From JAISFI01 sp031553775 (GTDB lineage: Bacteria > Bacteroidota > Bacteroidia > Bacteroidales > Azobacteroidaceae): a stretch of DNA of 64,000 nt. The stretch covers positions 1-64,000 of the forward strand of contig JAVBLA010000013.1 in assembly GCA_031553775.1 (NCBI GenBank), given 5' to 3'. The notes below the pieces were generated by a model that worked only from the letters and a program-made list of their open reading frames with translations, did no database searches and had not been told where the DNA came from. This document shows positions 52,470 through 62,440 of the stretch, one piece after another. Positions within the stretch are counted from its first letter, which is position 1. The number at the start of each line of letters is the position of its first letter. Both the position numbers and the translations under genes were made by a program.

Positions 52470-53984
52470 ATGAAAAAAAAAATAGTTACTCTTTTATTAA
52501 TCCAACCTGCATGGGTTGTTTTTTCCCAACAGGCACCCAATGTTTTGTTGATTGTTGCGGATGATCTGGGCTTTAACGACCTGTCTTCCTATGGGAATAT
52601 GGCTGTCAGGACTCCGAATATCGATAAATTAGGCATCCATGGTACCCGTTGTACCAATGCTTACGCTTCTTCTCCTATTTCAGGACCTTCCCGGGCCGGG
52701 ATCATGACAGGCCGTTACCAGAACAGGTTTGGTTGTGAATTTATGCCATACGACAGGTACGACCGGCAGTTCCTGAAAGAAATCAAAAATCGCTATCTTC
52801 CATTCGGAAAGAAAACGGAAGGGCTAAAAACCCTCCGTCCGCACATTTTCCTGAACCGGAGCAGGGATACGGATTTACCGTCTGATGAAATAACTATCGC
52901 CGAATTGTTACAAAGCGCAGGATATAAAACAGGGCTGATCGGCAAATGGAATATTGGTTCCAACCTGAATACCATTCCCGAAGAGCATGGATTCGACTAC
53001 AGTTATTATTTTTCAGGCGCATTGACCAGATATGTGGATCAACCGGAAAACCCGGATGAATATGTAAGCATTCGCCTGCCTTGGGCCTTTTCCGATCTGC
53101 CCGCCTGGCAAAAAAGATCCGGCCCCACAGCAATCAGGGAAGGCTCCCGGGAAGTAAAAGACACAGGATACCTGACCTTTTCTTTTGCCCGGAAAGCCAT
53201 CAGCTTCATTGATAAATATAAAAACGATCCTTTTTTCCTGACATTGACCTTCAACGCTCCGCATGATCCTTTCCAGGCTCCCAAAGCATATTATGACAGG
53301 ACACAAGAACCCGATCCTGTAAAACGGGTATATTATGCCATGATTGAAGCACTGGACGATGCGGTCGGAGAGGTTTTAGAAGCATTGGAAAGAAATGGCT
53401 TACTGGATAACACTCTAATTATCCTCACAAGTGACAATGGAGGCGCATCCTACACAAGGGCCACTGACAACGGACCTTTACTGGGAGGTAAATGTACGCT
53501 CTTTGACGGAGGTATCAGAGTCCCTTTTTACATCCGTTTCCCACAACATGTATCATCAGAAAGCCAGGTATATTCCCAGCCTGTTTCAACACTAGATATC
53601 TATAGCACGATTGCTTCCGTGGCCGGCATCCCCATGCCGGACGACAGGGTATACGACGGAGTGAACCTGTTGCCGTATTTAACAGGGGAACAGACAGGAA
53701 AGCCCCATGCCGAATTATTTTGGAGAAACGGTTATGTCAAGGCCTGTTTGGTTGGAGAATGGAAATTATATATCAATGAAAAGAATAAAAAAATATTCCT
53801 GTTCAACCTCTCGAAAGATCCGGGCGAGTTACAGAACCTCGCCTCTGTTTATCCGGAAAAAACAAACGAGCTTCAAGGCATTCTTAAAAGGTGGGAACAA
53901 GAACAGACTGTCAAGCCTTTGTGGCCCAGCGGAGGAAATGTACAGATCGATGTAAACGGAAAAAGATTCTGGTTTCCGGTATAA
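52470..53984 (+). CDS. exported sulfatase (serine-type), single gene
   Basis: The 504 residues have a signal peptide (IVTLLLIQPAWVVFSQ), metal site ILIVADDLGFNDL-like (VLLIVADDLGFNDLSSYG) and TSDNGGAS. The signature is SGPSRAGIMTG with Ser71 at the formylglycine position. Like the sulfatase at 31896-33590 it is of the serine type and would need anSME. It is not next to a glycosidase; its neighbours are the A2M gene and a two-component system. Confidence 0.9.
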   Translation: MKKKIVTLLLIQPAWVVFSQQAPNVLLIVADDLGFNDLSSYGNMAVRTPNIDKLGIHGTRCTNAYASSPISGPSRAGIMTGRYQNRFGCEFMPYDRYDRQFLKEIKNRYLPFGKKTEGLKTLRPHIFLNRSRDTDLPSDEITIAELLQSAGYKTGLIGKWNIGSNLNTIPEEHGFDYSYYFSGALTRYVDQPENPDEYVSIRLPWAFSDLPAWQKRSGPTAIREGSREVKDTGYLTFSFARKAISFIDKYKNDPFFLTLTFNAPHDPFQAPKAYYDRTQEPDPVKRVYYAMIEALDDAVGEVLEALERNGLLDNTLIILTSDNGGASYTRATDNGPLLGGKCTLFDGGIRVPFYIRFPQHVSSESQVYSQPVSTLDIYSTIASVAGIPMPDDRVYDGVNLLPYLTGEQTGKPHAELFWRNGYVKACLVGEWKLYINEKNKKIFLFNLSKDPGELQNLASVYPEKTNELQGILKRWEQEQTVKPLWPSGGNVQIDVNGKRFWFPV

Positions 53985-54006
53985 ATACCGCAAATAAGAC
54001 TCCTGT

Positions 54007-54723
54007 TCAGAGGAAATTTTTATCAACATACTCCTGAAACTGCTCCTTATATTGTTCCCCGACAGGAATATAAATATCTCCAAAAATAATCCTGTTCCGT
54101 TCGATAACAGAAATTTTTTCCAGGTTGACAATATAAGAACGGTGAACACGCATGAACATATTCCCGGGAAGTTTGTCTTCCAATGCTTTCATACTCAACA
54201 ATGTCATTACCGGTTTCCCATGAATAAGGTGAATCCGGACATATTCCCGCATTCCTTCGATATAGGTAATTTCCCTTATATTGATTCTCAGGGTGCGGTA
54301 TTCCGACTTAACAAAAAGGAAACCGGTATTGACATCCAGACTTTCCTGCACTGCCGGATGTTTCGCCTGCCAACGTTCGTTGGCCTTATTGGCAGCCTGC
54401 AAAAAATCGGCATAACCGATCGGCTTCATCAGGTAGTCTACCGCATCTACCCGGAAACCTTCCACTGCATAATCGCTGTAAGCAGTGGTAAATATAATCA
54501 TACATGTATTGTGTAATGTTTTGGCCAACTCCATCCCATTTAATCCGGGCATATTGATATCGACAAACAACAGGTCGGCCGGCGTTTCCGCAAAACATTT
54601 CATTGCCTCGAAAGCATCCCTGCAACTGGCAGTCAGCTCCAGAAAAGGCGTTTTTTCAATATAACTGCAAATCTGAGCCAATGCTAAAGGCTCGTCATCT
54701 ATGGCTATGCACCGTATTTTCAT
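54007..54723 (-). CDS. LytTR-family response regulator
   Basis: The 238 residues contain a receiver domain (CIAIDDEPLAL, phospho-acceptor Asp55 in LLFVDINMPG, KPIGYADFL) and a C-terminal LytTR DNA-binding domain (RTLRINIREITYIEGMREYV, FMRVHRSYIVNLEKI). It lies 26 bases behind its sensor kinase on the same strand. Possible targets include the flanking genes; no binding repeats were recognised. Confidence 0.93.
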   Translation of the reverse strand: MKIRCIAIDDEPLALAQICSYIEKTPFLELTASCRDAFEAMKCFAETPADLLFVDINMPGLNGMELAKTLHNTCMIIFTTAYSDYAVEGFRVDAVDYLMKPIGYADFLQAANKANERWQAKHPAVQESLDVNTGFLFVKSEYRTLRINIREITYIEGMREYVRIHLIHGKPVMTLLSMKALEDKLPGNMFMRVHRSYIVNLEKISVIERNRIIFGDIYIPVGEQYKEQFQEYVDKNFL

Positions 54724-54749
54724 TTCCTGTATTGTATAGTTTTAAGCAT

Positions 54750-55883
54750 TCAAAAAATGTTTATATCCGGGATTTCCAGATACACCCTGAAAGATTTTTC
54801 TTCATCCGATATTTCCAGGCGATATCTATCTTTGTAAAGTAAATCTAATCGTTTCCTGAGATTCTCATGCCCGATGCCAGACGCTTCGTGTGTTCCTTCA
54901 TGAACAGGATGTTTTCCATTTTCGATCGAAAGACAAAGTAGTTTCTCTTCTTCTTTGAAAGAAAATACAATTTTTATATACGATTGTGTTCCCGGTTTAA
55001 CCCCGTGTTTAAATGCATTCTCAATTAGGGAAAGGAAAAGAAATGCGGGCACCCGGATATTTTCCCGGTTTTCCGGAGATACCATTTGAATTTCCAAATC
55101 CTGCTCATGATAGCGCAAACGCATCAGTTCAATATAGCTTTCCATAAATTCGACTTCTTTTTTCAGGGAAACCGATTCTTCATCCGACTCATAAAGCAGG
55201 TATCGCATCAAACGGGAAAGTTTGATAATGGCATCTTTCGCCCGCTCGGTGTCGATATCGATCAGGGCATGGATATTATTCAGCGTATTCATAAAGAAAT
55301 GAGGACTGATCTGATGCTTCAGAAAAGCAAGTTCTGTAAACAGATGTTGTTTTTCTTTTTCCGACTGACGGATTCGTTCTTCGTTCCAGCGGACAAACGA
55401 TTTGGTTCCGGTATTGAACCCGATAATCAGAAACGAAATAATAGCAATGCCCAGGTTGAAATGATTATGAGGGGGTGGTCCTCCCTTGTGTTTAGGTCGG
55501 AAAGCATGATTATGACCGGATGGAGGCATGCGCATTTCATCCGAACGGGGAATATGATGTTCTTCGATCTTTTCAAACGGAGGAGGAATCATCCGGCTCT
55601 TTTCGAACAAATAATCAGAAATAAAACTGAAACTGACAACAAAAACCATGCATAACACAATATACTGCCAATATTTTTCCTTATAAACCAACCGGGGAAC
55701 CAGTAAAAAATTGTTCAATAAAAACACACAAACAAAAGGTAGTAACCTGACCCAGTCGATCAGGATTCCCAACCATCCTTCCCGTCCATAGGTCCCCATA
55801 AAAAACGGGACACTAAGGGATGCCAGCAATACGATAGCATACAAGGATATTTCAAATACACGTATTTTTTTGAATCTGTCCAT
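54750..55883 (-). CDS. LytS-type sensor histidine kinase
   Basis: The 377 residues have four transmembrane helices in two pairs (about 10-130) and a His/Pro-rich loop (HHIPRSDEMRMPPSGHNHAF, KHKGGPPPHNHFN) between the third and fourth helix. The His_kinase domain follows (LKHQISPHFFMNTLNNIHAL, phospho-His in ISPHF) with a HATPase domain (FLFLSLIENAFKHGVKPG, GIGHENLRKRLDLLY). The His-rich loop should face the periplasm or membrane surface and might sense a metal ion. It has the best promoter match of the window at 55905-55935. Confidence 0.92.
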   Translation of the reverse strand: MDRFKKIRVFEISLYAIVLLASLSVPFFMGTYGREGWLGILIDWVRLLPFVCVFLLNNFLLVPRLVYKEKYWQYIVLCMVFVVSFSFISDYLFEKSRMIPPPFEKIEEHHIPRSDEMRMPPSGHNHAFRPKHKGGPPPHNHFNLGIAIISFLIIGFNTGTKSFVRWNEERIRQSEKEKQHLFTELAFLKHQISPHFFMNTLNNIHALIDIDTERAKDAIIKLSRLMRYLLYESDEESVSLKKEVEFMESYIELMRLRYHEQDLEIQMVSPENRENIRVPAFLFLSLIENAFKHGVKPGTQSYIKIVFSFKEEEKLLCLSIENGKHPVHEGTHEASGIGHENLRKRLDLLYKDRYRLEISDEEKSFRVYLEIPDINIF

Positions 55884-55904
55884 TCAGGTAATACTATTTA
55901 GAAG

Positions 55905-55935
55905 CAAAATTAAATAAATTTAGCAATCACACAAA
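55905..55935 (-). promoter_or_regulatory. promoter of the LytS-LytTR pair
   Basis: On the minus strand TTTG (55932-55935), 19 bases, then TAATTTTG (55905-55912) fit both the -33 and -7 elements of Bacteroidetes promoters at the standard spacing, about 20 bases before the kinase start. Confidence 0.65.
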
Positions 55936-56122
55936 CATAACAAAGATAACAAAAGAAGAATTCCTGATAAAAAAGATTCAACAAACAAGGCTTTTTTGAT
56001 AATGGATATTGGAAATCTGCAACTAAGAGTATGCCCGGACTACCACACTCCTTCAGAAAACGCATAAATCAACGTAGATTTTTTCTACAAACAGCAATAT
56101 ATCACCCCATTTTTCATTTTAA

Positions 56123-56341
56123 AATTATTCAATAAATGCAAGCCGGGTTAATATCGCCAGCACGGACAACGATCCGATCAATAGTATTGAGTTTCTGGAT
56201 GTGAACGGACGGATTATCTACAAACAGGATAAAATAGGTAAATCCTATACCGGTATAGATCTGTCTGCAAGACAAACGATCCTGATAGTAAAAGTAACTA
56301 CAGAAAAATCCGGAAAGATACAGAAAATTAAACTGGATTGA
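56123..56341 (+). pseudogene. orphan C-terminal T9SS sorting domain
   Basis: The open frame after a stop at 56120-56122 reads INASRVNIASTDNDPINSIE, FLDVNGRIIYKQDKIGK and LIVKVTTEKSGKIQKIKL before a TGA. That is the typical type A sorting domain that ends T9SS cargo proteins. No start codon, signal peptide or cargo domain precedes it, so it is the decayed 3' end of a lost gene. The remainder of 55936-56122 holds nothing I can identify. Confidence 0.7.
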
Positions 56342-56383
56342 TTCGGAAATCCTTTCGGGATACAATCGTATAGGCACATTATA

Positions 56384-56423
56384 AAAAAAGTCCCGAAGAC
56401 TCGTCGTCTCCGGGACTTTTTTA
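56384..56423. terminator. terminator after the GH85 gene
   Basis: AAAAAAGTCCCG and CGGGACTTTTTT form a strong stem with further partial pairing (AAGAC/GTCT) inside, flanked by A-run and T-run. It works for the minus-strand GH85 gene and possibly also for the orphan T9SS fragment on the plus strand. Confidence 0.85.
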
Positions 56424-56442
56424 TCGATTACATCTTCTATAA

Positions 56443-59400
56443 TTATTTGATAATTACTTTAGATACAATTTTTGTTCCGCCAATTACTTCCAGGATGTAG
56501 GTTCCGCGTTGAAGAGTAGAAGTCGGTATTCTTGTCAGATCACCTGAAACTTTCTTCTCAACAAGTGTAACACCCAATAAAGAAGTCAAACGAACCATTT
56601 TAGCTCCTTGTGCTTCAACGTTGATATCATGTCCCAGCTCTACTGGATTCGGCCATACTTTAGCAGTCAAAGCCACATAATCGATAGCACTTCCAAGTTC
56701 AACGGTCACATTAAATGTTTTTGTTATTTTCATGTCACCGTTTGTCAAAGTCACCGTTACAGCAGTTGCACCCATGGCAACTCCATTCACTTTAAATGTC
56801 ACTTTATTTCCGGCTTCATCTACAACTACATTTGAAACAGTAGCCAAAGTTTCATTTGCCGAAACCGCTGTAATTCCAAAGTTTGCTTCTTTAGATAAAC
56901 CTTTCAGGTCGTATGCAACTTCTACAGGTTCACTCTCTTTTGTTTTTACAATAATATCTTCTGGTTGATCCATCGACATTAATGTTACTTTTGCATGAGC
57001 CGTTATAGCAAATATGGCAGGATAATTATTTCCTGTTTTAGTAAATGTAACAGATTCTATCGTTTTGGTAATATCCGAATTTATTTTGTACTCGTACATA
57101 TAACATTTAGCAGATTCTGCCTGATCCTTAGTATAGCTGCCTGATGCCGCCCGTATCATTCTGCCAATAACTCCAAATGCTGTTCCTGTGGCTGTGGTGC
57201 ACCAGTCGGCAAGTGAATAAGATTGCTCTGCAGATTTTGTTCCATCCGTATAATTGACTGTTGCTTTCAAAGTTGACATACCATTCATGCTGGTAGTTAT
57301 GAAATACAATGCATCGGCCTGATAAGAACCTTCAAAAGTCAGAGTTCCTGTAGATACAGATTTCAGCAACAGCGTATTATCGCCATCCAACGGTTGAATT
57401 TTGTAAGGAATGCCCAATGCTGAAGTAGCAATTCCATCTGTCATTGGTATGGCTCCCGCAGCTTGCGCACCTTCTGTATAGAATACCCATCCCTGATCAT
57501 CCAACGGTCCTGATGAATAATCGGCACAAGGTTTACCTTCAGCGATTCCGTCCATATTGAATCCGGTGGCTACTTTCAATGGCACGATCTTTTCAACTAC
57601 GGAGTTAGAAACTTCAACTAATTTTTGTTTGGTATAAGATGCAGCACCTACCGAATTCGAGGCTGTTACCTGTACATCATAAACACCTTCTTCAGCAAAC
57701 GTGAATACAGCTTTATTGTCTGTTTGACTTACTTTTGTTCCACCAGCCACAGTCCATTCATAAGTGGTTGGATTTTCAGAAACAGCAGCGGTAAATGTCA
57801 CTTCTTCATTCGTTTGAATCAATTTTTTGCTGGCGGTAATATCTTCGAAAATTGGTTTCAAAGGAACAGTCAAGCCATAAACATCAAATTGCCAGATACG
57901 AATGGTAATAGCCATTTCCGGATTATAAGGAACAAACTTCACATAACGTCCCAACGTCGGTTTGATGTAATCGTCTTTAGTGTTATATGCAGCTGTAGCC
58001 GGAACTTCTTTCTGATCTAAAGCTAAAGTCCAATCATCATCATTACCCGTAAGGCTTGTATATATTCTATAGTGAGTCAGGTTGTCTGAAGCATTTTCTT
58101 TATGTCCGCAGTCATAAATCATGAAACGATAAATTTCATAAACCCGGCTCAAGTCAAGGATTACCCAATGTTCTTTTGCTCCACCGGCACACCATTTCTG
58201 GCTTGTACTACTTGGAACAGTTGTAGCATCGATCAGCCATTGAGGACTTTCATTGCTGGCTGTCATATAGCTACTAACAGAAACAATTTTTCCTCCGGTA
58301 GTTGTTCTGCTTACAATATCTAAAGTGTTCGATGCTGCCACTTTAATAAAATCTGATTCTGTAAAATTAGTCGTTCCTACTGCATTAGTCACATCAACAG
58401 TGATTGGGTATAAACCTTCTTCTGTAAATTTATAAATAGCTGTATTTCCGCTAGAACTTACCAAAGTTGCACCTTCAGTTGTTTTCCAAACAAATGTTTC
58501 CGGGAAATTAGAAGCAGTTGCAGTTATAGTTACTTCTTCGTTAGTAGTAACTAAAGTTTTAGAAGCTTTCAGGGAAACAACCGATTTCTGGATGGAAGGA
58601 AAATTAACGGTCAGTTCCTGACCGGTAACAGCTTCTTCCATATTCTTATTGACTGCATAAACAGAAACTTTCACACTCGCCTCTGCCTGACCGTTACGGG
58701 CAAACTTAGGCACATAGAAACCTTCGTTACGGGTTTGTCCAACCAATTGTTTTACATTGTTTCTTTCGAGGTATACATTGTAGTGGTGAACATCTGTTGA
58801 AGCCGACTTGTCCCAAACAACGCGTAAATCTCCAACGGTTTCTGCCAAATCATTTTCTACAGCCAAATTCGTTACTTGCGTAGCTGCGGGACTATATCCC
58901 GACGGATAAACGGCCAATTGACCCAATTGAGCAGTATAAGCAGTGGTTGTTCCCGGGTTGATATTCAATCCGATAGTTACCAATGTTTTACCGGCTAAAG
59001 AAGTCAGGTCATATTCATCTATTGTCCAACCGTTTTTGGTGGTAGTAGAAGAAGGAGAATAAGCAGTCATCAAAAGACCTCCGGCTGAACCGGCTGAGTT
59101 ATCTGCCAACTTGATTTTAATGCTTCCGGTTGCATTTGTTTTATAAACAAATTGCAATTTATCTCCGGATTGAATTTCCAATTTGGTTTTATATAAGTAA
59201 ACCGAATAATCAGTGCTGGCAGTTAAAGTTCCGGAAATGCCTACAGATGTTCCAACATTATAAGCATCATCCCAGTTATAAGCAAATTTCAAATCAGTTG
59301 TAGCAGCCATAGCGGCACCCTTCAACTGATACCAGCGCCAGGTCGGCATAACGGTTTGCATCCCCCGGTGATACCAATCCTGGGTTCCTTTCTTTTCTCC

Positions 59401-60621
59401 ATTCACAAAACGATGTTTACCCAATCCCATACTGAAAGTAGTAATGAATGGTTTGGATTGAATAGATGAACGCTCCTGAATAGAAGTCGACAGACCACCC
59501 ATACAAGATCCACGGCTTGTACTTGTAACGTCGCCTGCCGAGTTAACCCAAAATTTGCTTTCGTTAGAAAAAACAGTATTCATCGCCGTATAAGCCAATG
59601 TTCCCTCTGCATTCGAAGTACCTAACAAATCTTTAACTGTTTGTTTCCAGATAGGTTCCTCCGGGTTAAAGAAATTGATTGAACCAATATGTCCGGAAGT
59701 AGGAAACAAAGTACTAAACTGAGTTCCATTTCCTGTTATAGAACCACTTTGTTCCACGCCATAATACCAGGTACTGAAAGCATCGGCCCTATCTCCCCAA
59801 CCATTGTTGACATGAGAAGTCATTCTATTATTAACTGCAGAAGTACTTATTCCACCATAATTAACCATGTAAGATCCGCCTTTTTGTTTGGCTACATCTT
59901 CAATGTAAGCGCCGGAACTACCGGAAGACATTACATATAACTGAATTTCCTGACCAGTCAGGCCTATTGATTCTGAATACTCCAAATAATCTTTTGTCCA
60001 TGCACCCCAATTGGTAGAAGTAAGGGTTTCACTATTAATAAACCAACCATCAAAACCATAATACTTAGCAATATCCGCACACTTACGGGCATACGGATAA
60101 GTTCCGTCGGAATCTTTAGTATTCATTTGAGTAGTCCAAGCAGCAAGTCCGCTAAATGCAGTTGGAGGAAAGAATATCTGTCCTAATACTCTCACTCCGC
60201 TTAAGTGAGCGGCATCGATTACGGGTGCTGAAGGAGGCAATATAATTCCTTCACCGGCCGAACCTCCCCACCAAACCAATACGTCTAAATACTGCCAATA
60301 AGTAGGATTGTATCCGACAAAATTGTTAGCGCCTTGTGCCGGCACCTGACTACACATCGGATGCATGGTCAAGCAAGCAGCAATTTGTCCATCGGGATAC
60401 TGTTGCGCATGCGATTTCATTGTCTCTGAAGTAGCAATACGTGTTTGCAGAGGCACTGAACTTCGATTGAATTTTCTATCCGGATCTTTTTCCGGGGTCC
60501 AGTCTTTAATATAATCAGGATGCCAACATCCCGAATAAGGTTGTCCGACCGGCTTTTGTGCAGAAACTACACTAAAGCTAAACAACACAAGCATCAAAAA
60601 AGCCAAGTTTTTAATTTTCAT
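56443..60621 (-). CDS. secreted GH85 endo-beta-N-acetylglucosaminidase, multidomain, T9SS
   Basis: The enzyme cuts the chitobiose core of N-glycans. The 1392 residues hold a signal peptide (LAFLMLVLFSFSVVSAQ) and a GH85 barrel (about 25-350) with VLGQIFFPP and the catalytic pair Asn196/Glu198 in FDGWFINSET. A beta-sandwich (about 440-590), an Fn3-like domain (600-680), a PKD-like domain (KTLVTTNEEVTITATA), an F5/8 discoidin-like domain (WVILDLSRVYEIYRFMIYDC), a second PKD and more beta domains follow. The T9SS sorting tail closes the chain (TLQRGTYILEVIGG). It is downstream of SusC and SusD. Confidence 0.88.
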   Translation of the reverse strand: MKIKNLAFLMLVLFSFSVVSAQKPVGQPYSGCWHPDYIKDWTPEKDPDRKFNRSSVPLQTRIATSETMKSHAQQYPDGQIAACLTMHPMCSQVPAQGANNFVGYNPTYWQYLDVLVWWGGSAGEGIILPPSAPVIDAAHLSGVRVLGQIFFPPTAFSGLAAWTTQMNTKDSDGTYPYARKCADIAKYYGFDGWFINSETLTSTNWGAWTKDYLEYSESIGLTGQEIQLYVMSSGSSGAYIEDVAKQKGGSYMVNYGGISTSAVNNRMTSHVNNGWGDRADAFSTWYYGVEQSGSITGNGTQFSTLFPTSGHIGSINFFNPEEPIWKQTVKDLLGTSNAEGTLAYTAMNTVFSNESKFWVNSAGDVTSTSRGSCMGGLSTSIQERSSIQSKPFITTFSMGLGKHRFVNGEKKGTQDWYHRGMQTVMPTWRWYQLKGAAMAATTDLKFAYNWDDAYNVGTSVGISGTLTASTDYSVYLYKTKLEIQSGDKLQFVYKTNATGSIKIKLADNSAGSAGGLLMTAYSPSSTTTKNGWTIDEYDLTSLAGKTLVTIGLNINPGTTTAYTAQLGQLAVYPSGYSPAATQVTNLAVENDLAETVGDLRVVWDKSASTDVHHYNVYLERNNVKQLVGQTRNEGFYVPKFARNGQAEASVKVSVYAVNKNMEEAVTGQELTVNFPSIQKSVVSLKASKTLVTTNEEVTITATASNFPETFVWKTTEGATLVSSSGNTAIYKFTEEGLYPITVDVTNAVGTTNFTESDFIKVAASNTLDIVSRTTTGGKIVSVSSYMTASNESPQWLIDATTVPSSTSQKWCAGGAKEHWVILDLSRVYEIYRFMIYDCGHKENASDNLTHYRIYTSLTGNDDDWTLALDQKEVPATAAYNTKDDYIKPTLGRYVKFVPYNPEMAITIRIWQFDVYGLTVPLKPIFEDITASKKLIQTNEEVTFTAAVSENPTTYEWTVAGGTKVSQTDNKAVFTFAEEGVYDVQVTASNSVGAASYTKQKLVEVSNSVVEKIVPLKVATGFNMDGIAEGKPCADYSSGPLDDQGWVFYTEGAQAAGAIPMTDGIATSALGIPYKIQPLDGDNTLLLKSVSTGTLTFEGSYQADALYFITTSMNGMSTLKATVNYTDGTKSAEQSYSLADWCTTATGTAFGVIGRMIRAASGSYTKDQAESAKCYMYEYKINSDITKTIESVTFTKTGNNYPAIFAITAHAKVTLMSMDQPEDIIVKTKESEPVEVAYDLKGLSKEANFGITAVSANETLATVSNVVVDEAGNKVTFKVNGVAMGATAVTVTLTNGDMKITKTFNVTVELGSAIDYVALTAKVWPNPVELGHDINVEAQGAKMVRLTSLLGVTLVEKKVSGDLTRIPTSTLQRGTYILEVIGGTKIVSKVIIK

Positions 60622-60668
60622 GATTTAAAAAATATATGGTTCAACAATCTATGTTAAAAATTTATGTT

Positions 60669-62435
60669 TTATCTGAAATTATTAGGATGGGGCCTGTTAC
60701 CACTATTATCGTACGTGTCAGCTACATCCCACCACATTCTGGTTCCTGTCGTAACAAGACCCGGTGACTTCGGATTATCATCAATAGCATCCGTAGGATA
60801 GGCAATCCGTTTGATAAATTTACCGTTCGGAACACCTCCTCCTGAGGAATTAATCAGAGGTAAAGAAATAAATGACGGATAATCAGTTCTACGGAACTCC
60901 GCCCAGCCTTCATTTCCGTTAGGGAAGACTGCCAGCCATTTTTGTGTAATGATTTGTTCCAGCATACCTTCTTTGTCATTAGTTGTGAAAGGATTCGGAT
61001 TAGGCAATTTAAGTCCGCTTATATAAACCATTTCCTGGAAATACGGAATATTATAATATCTCATCGAAGCAGAAATACCGGCACTGAAATAATTATACGG
61101 ACTATCAAATGCTCCGTCCCATCCTCTTACTGCTGCTTCGGCCAGCAAGAAACGACTTTCCGAATAGCTCAACCAAATACTTTCACGGCCATAGCCAAAC
61201 CATGCATCATCACGTAACACTTTTCCATCTGTGGAATATGAACGCAATAAAGAATGGATATAAGAAGGTTTTTGGATATGAGAATCTCCCGAACGGGAAC
61301 CTAAGAACTCACGATCGGATTCGATCGGATTACTTTCGGTACTTCCTTCTTCCAAAGGACGATACCATGAAATCGGGCAACGAGGGTCTAAACCGCTTGC
61401 GCTTAATTCTTTATAAGCAGTTTCAAGGTCTTTATTCATTCCGGCATCATACCATTTATAGCTACACAAAGCAAAGATATTCTCATCACCACCGGAATTT
61501 TCACCTCCCTGAGCTACCGGAGCAAATTTAGGCACTGTACGCATATTGTCGCCGTCGTCTTTCATCAAACCGCCTGAATGAGCCATGGCTAATTCTCCTT
61601 GTTTTTTTGCCGTCTCAGGAGCAGCATTAGAAATCCTTAAAGCCAGACGCAAACGCAAAGTATTGGCAAAACGGATCCATTTATTCACATCACCGCCATA
61701 AATACGGTCTTCTTTAGATAAGTCGTAGGTATTTGTCGCATCCGGATTCATATTGGTTAAAGCATCATCCAATAAAGCAAAAATGATATTATAAACATCT
61801 TCCTGACTTCTAAAATCGGGAGCATCAGCATCTGCCACACCCTGCAATTGTTTATCTGTCAATGGCATATCTCCATAAGAGTCTGTTTGTAAAGAAATCA
61901 GGAAAGCAAAATAAATCCGGGTAATGTAGAATGCATTCAGATACCTGCCTGTTCCTTCTTCAAAATCATGGTCTACAAACCAGAATGCCCGAGCCAACAT
62001 ACCGTATTCAACAGATCGGTGTAAATAAAAATGATTCCATCGCATATCACTCCATCCGGCATGGTACATATAAGTTGGAGAATCATTCAACCAGGAAGGA
62101 TTCATATTCGCGAAATAACCGGCATAAATATCATGTGTCAAATTAGTCGTTATCTGATAATCATTATATATCCCTTCATAAAGGAAATTTTTGAATACCG
62201 TTCCTATATTGGAAATCTGTGCTTTCAAAGAAGCCATTTCTTCCACAGTGACAGAATCACCTAAAAATATACCTTCTCCAAAAGATTCTCCTTCAGCAAA
62301 ATTACTGGGAGGATAAATAGGAGTATTCATATCTTCAAATCCATCTGTACAAGAAGATCCGATCAATGTTGCCAACAGAAAATAAAGCAACACTCTTGTT
62401 TTACTGAAAATTATATTTGTTTTCATACGATTCAT
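60669..62435 (-). CDS. SusD/RagB-family surface glycan-binding lipoprotein
   Basis: The 588-residue lipoprotein (LLATLIGSSCTDGFEDMN, lipidated Cys near 29) belongs to the SusD-like type with few TPR repeats: YMYHAGWSDMRWNHFYLHRS, FYITRIYFAFLISLQTDSYG, DVNKWIRFANTLRLRLALRI and ITQKWLAVFPNGNEGWAEFR. It binds oligosaccharide over its partner SusC. ATG codons at 62435 and 62426 are possible. SusC ends five bases upstream. Confidence 0.9.
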   Translation of the reverse strand: MNRMKTNIIFSKTRVLLYFLLATLIGSSCTDGFEDMNTPIYPPSNFAEGESFGEGIFLGDSVTVEEMASLKAQISNIGTVFKNFLYEGIYNDYQITTNLTHDIYAGYFANMNPSWLNDSPTYMYHAGWSDMRWNHFYLHRSVEYGMLARAFWFVDHDFEEGTGRYLNAFYITRIYFAFLISLQTDSYGDMPLTDKQLQGVADADAPDFRSQEDVYNIIFALLDDALTNMNPDATNTYDLSKEDRIYGGDVNKWIRFANTLRLRLALRISNAAPETAKKQGELAMAHSGGLMKDDGDNMRTVPKFAPVAQGGENSGGDENIFALCSYKWYDAGMNKDLETAYKELSASGLDPRCPISWYRPLEEGSTESNPIESDREFLGSRSGDSHIQKPSYIHSLLRSYSTDGKVLRDDAWFGYGRESIWLSYSESRFLLAEAAVRGWDGAFDSPYNYFSAGISASMRYYNIPYFQEMVYISGLKLPNPNPFTTNDKEGMLEQIITQKWLAVFPNGNEGWAEFRRTDYPSFISLPLINSSGGGVPNGKFIKRIAYPTDAIDDNPKSPGLVTTGTRMWWDVADTYDNSGNRPHPNNFR

Positions 62436-62440
62436 AAATA

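Noticed and set aside
56129..56377. 82-codon open frame on the minus strand
   Set aside because: The plus strand here clearly encodes a T9SS sorting tail, which explains the open frame.
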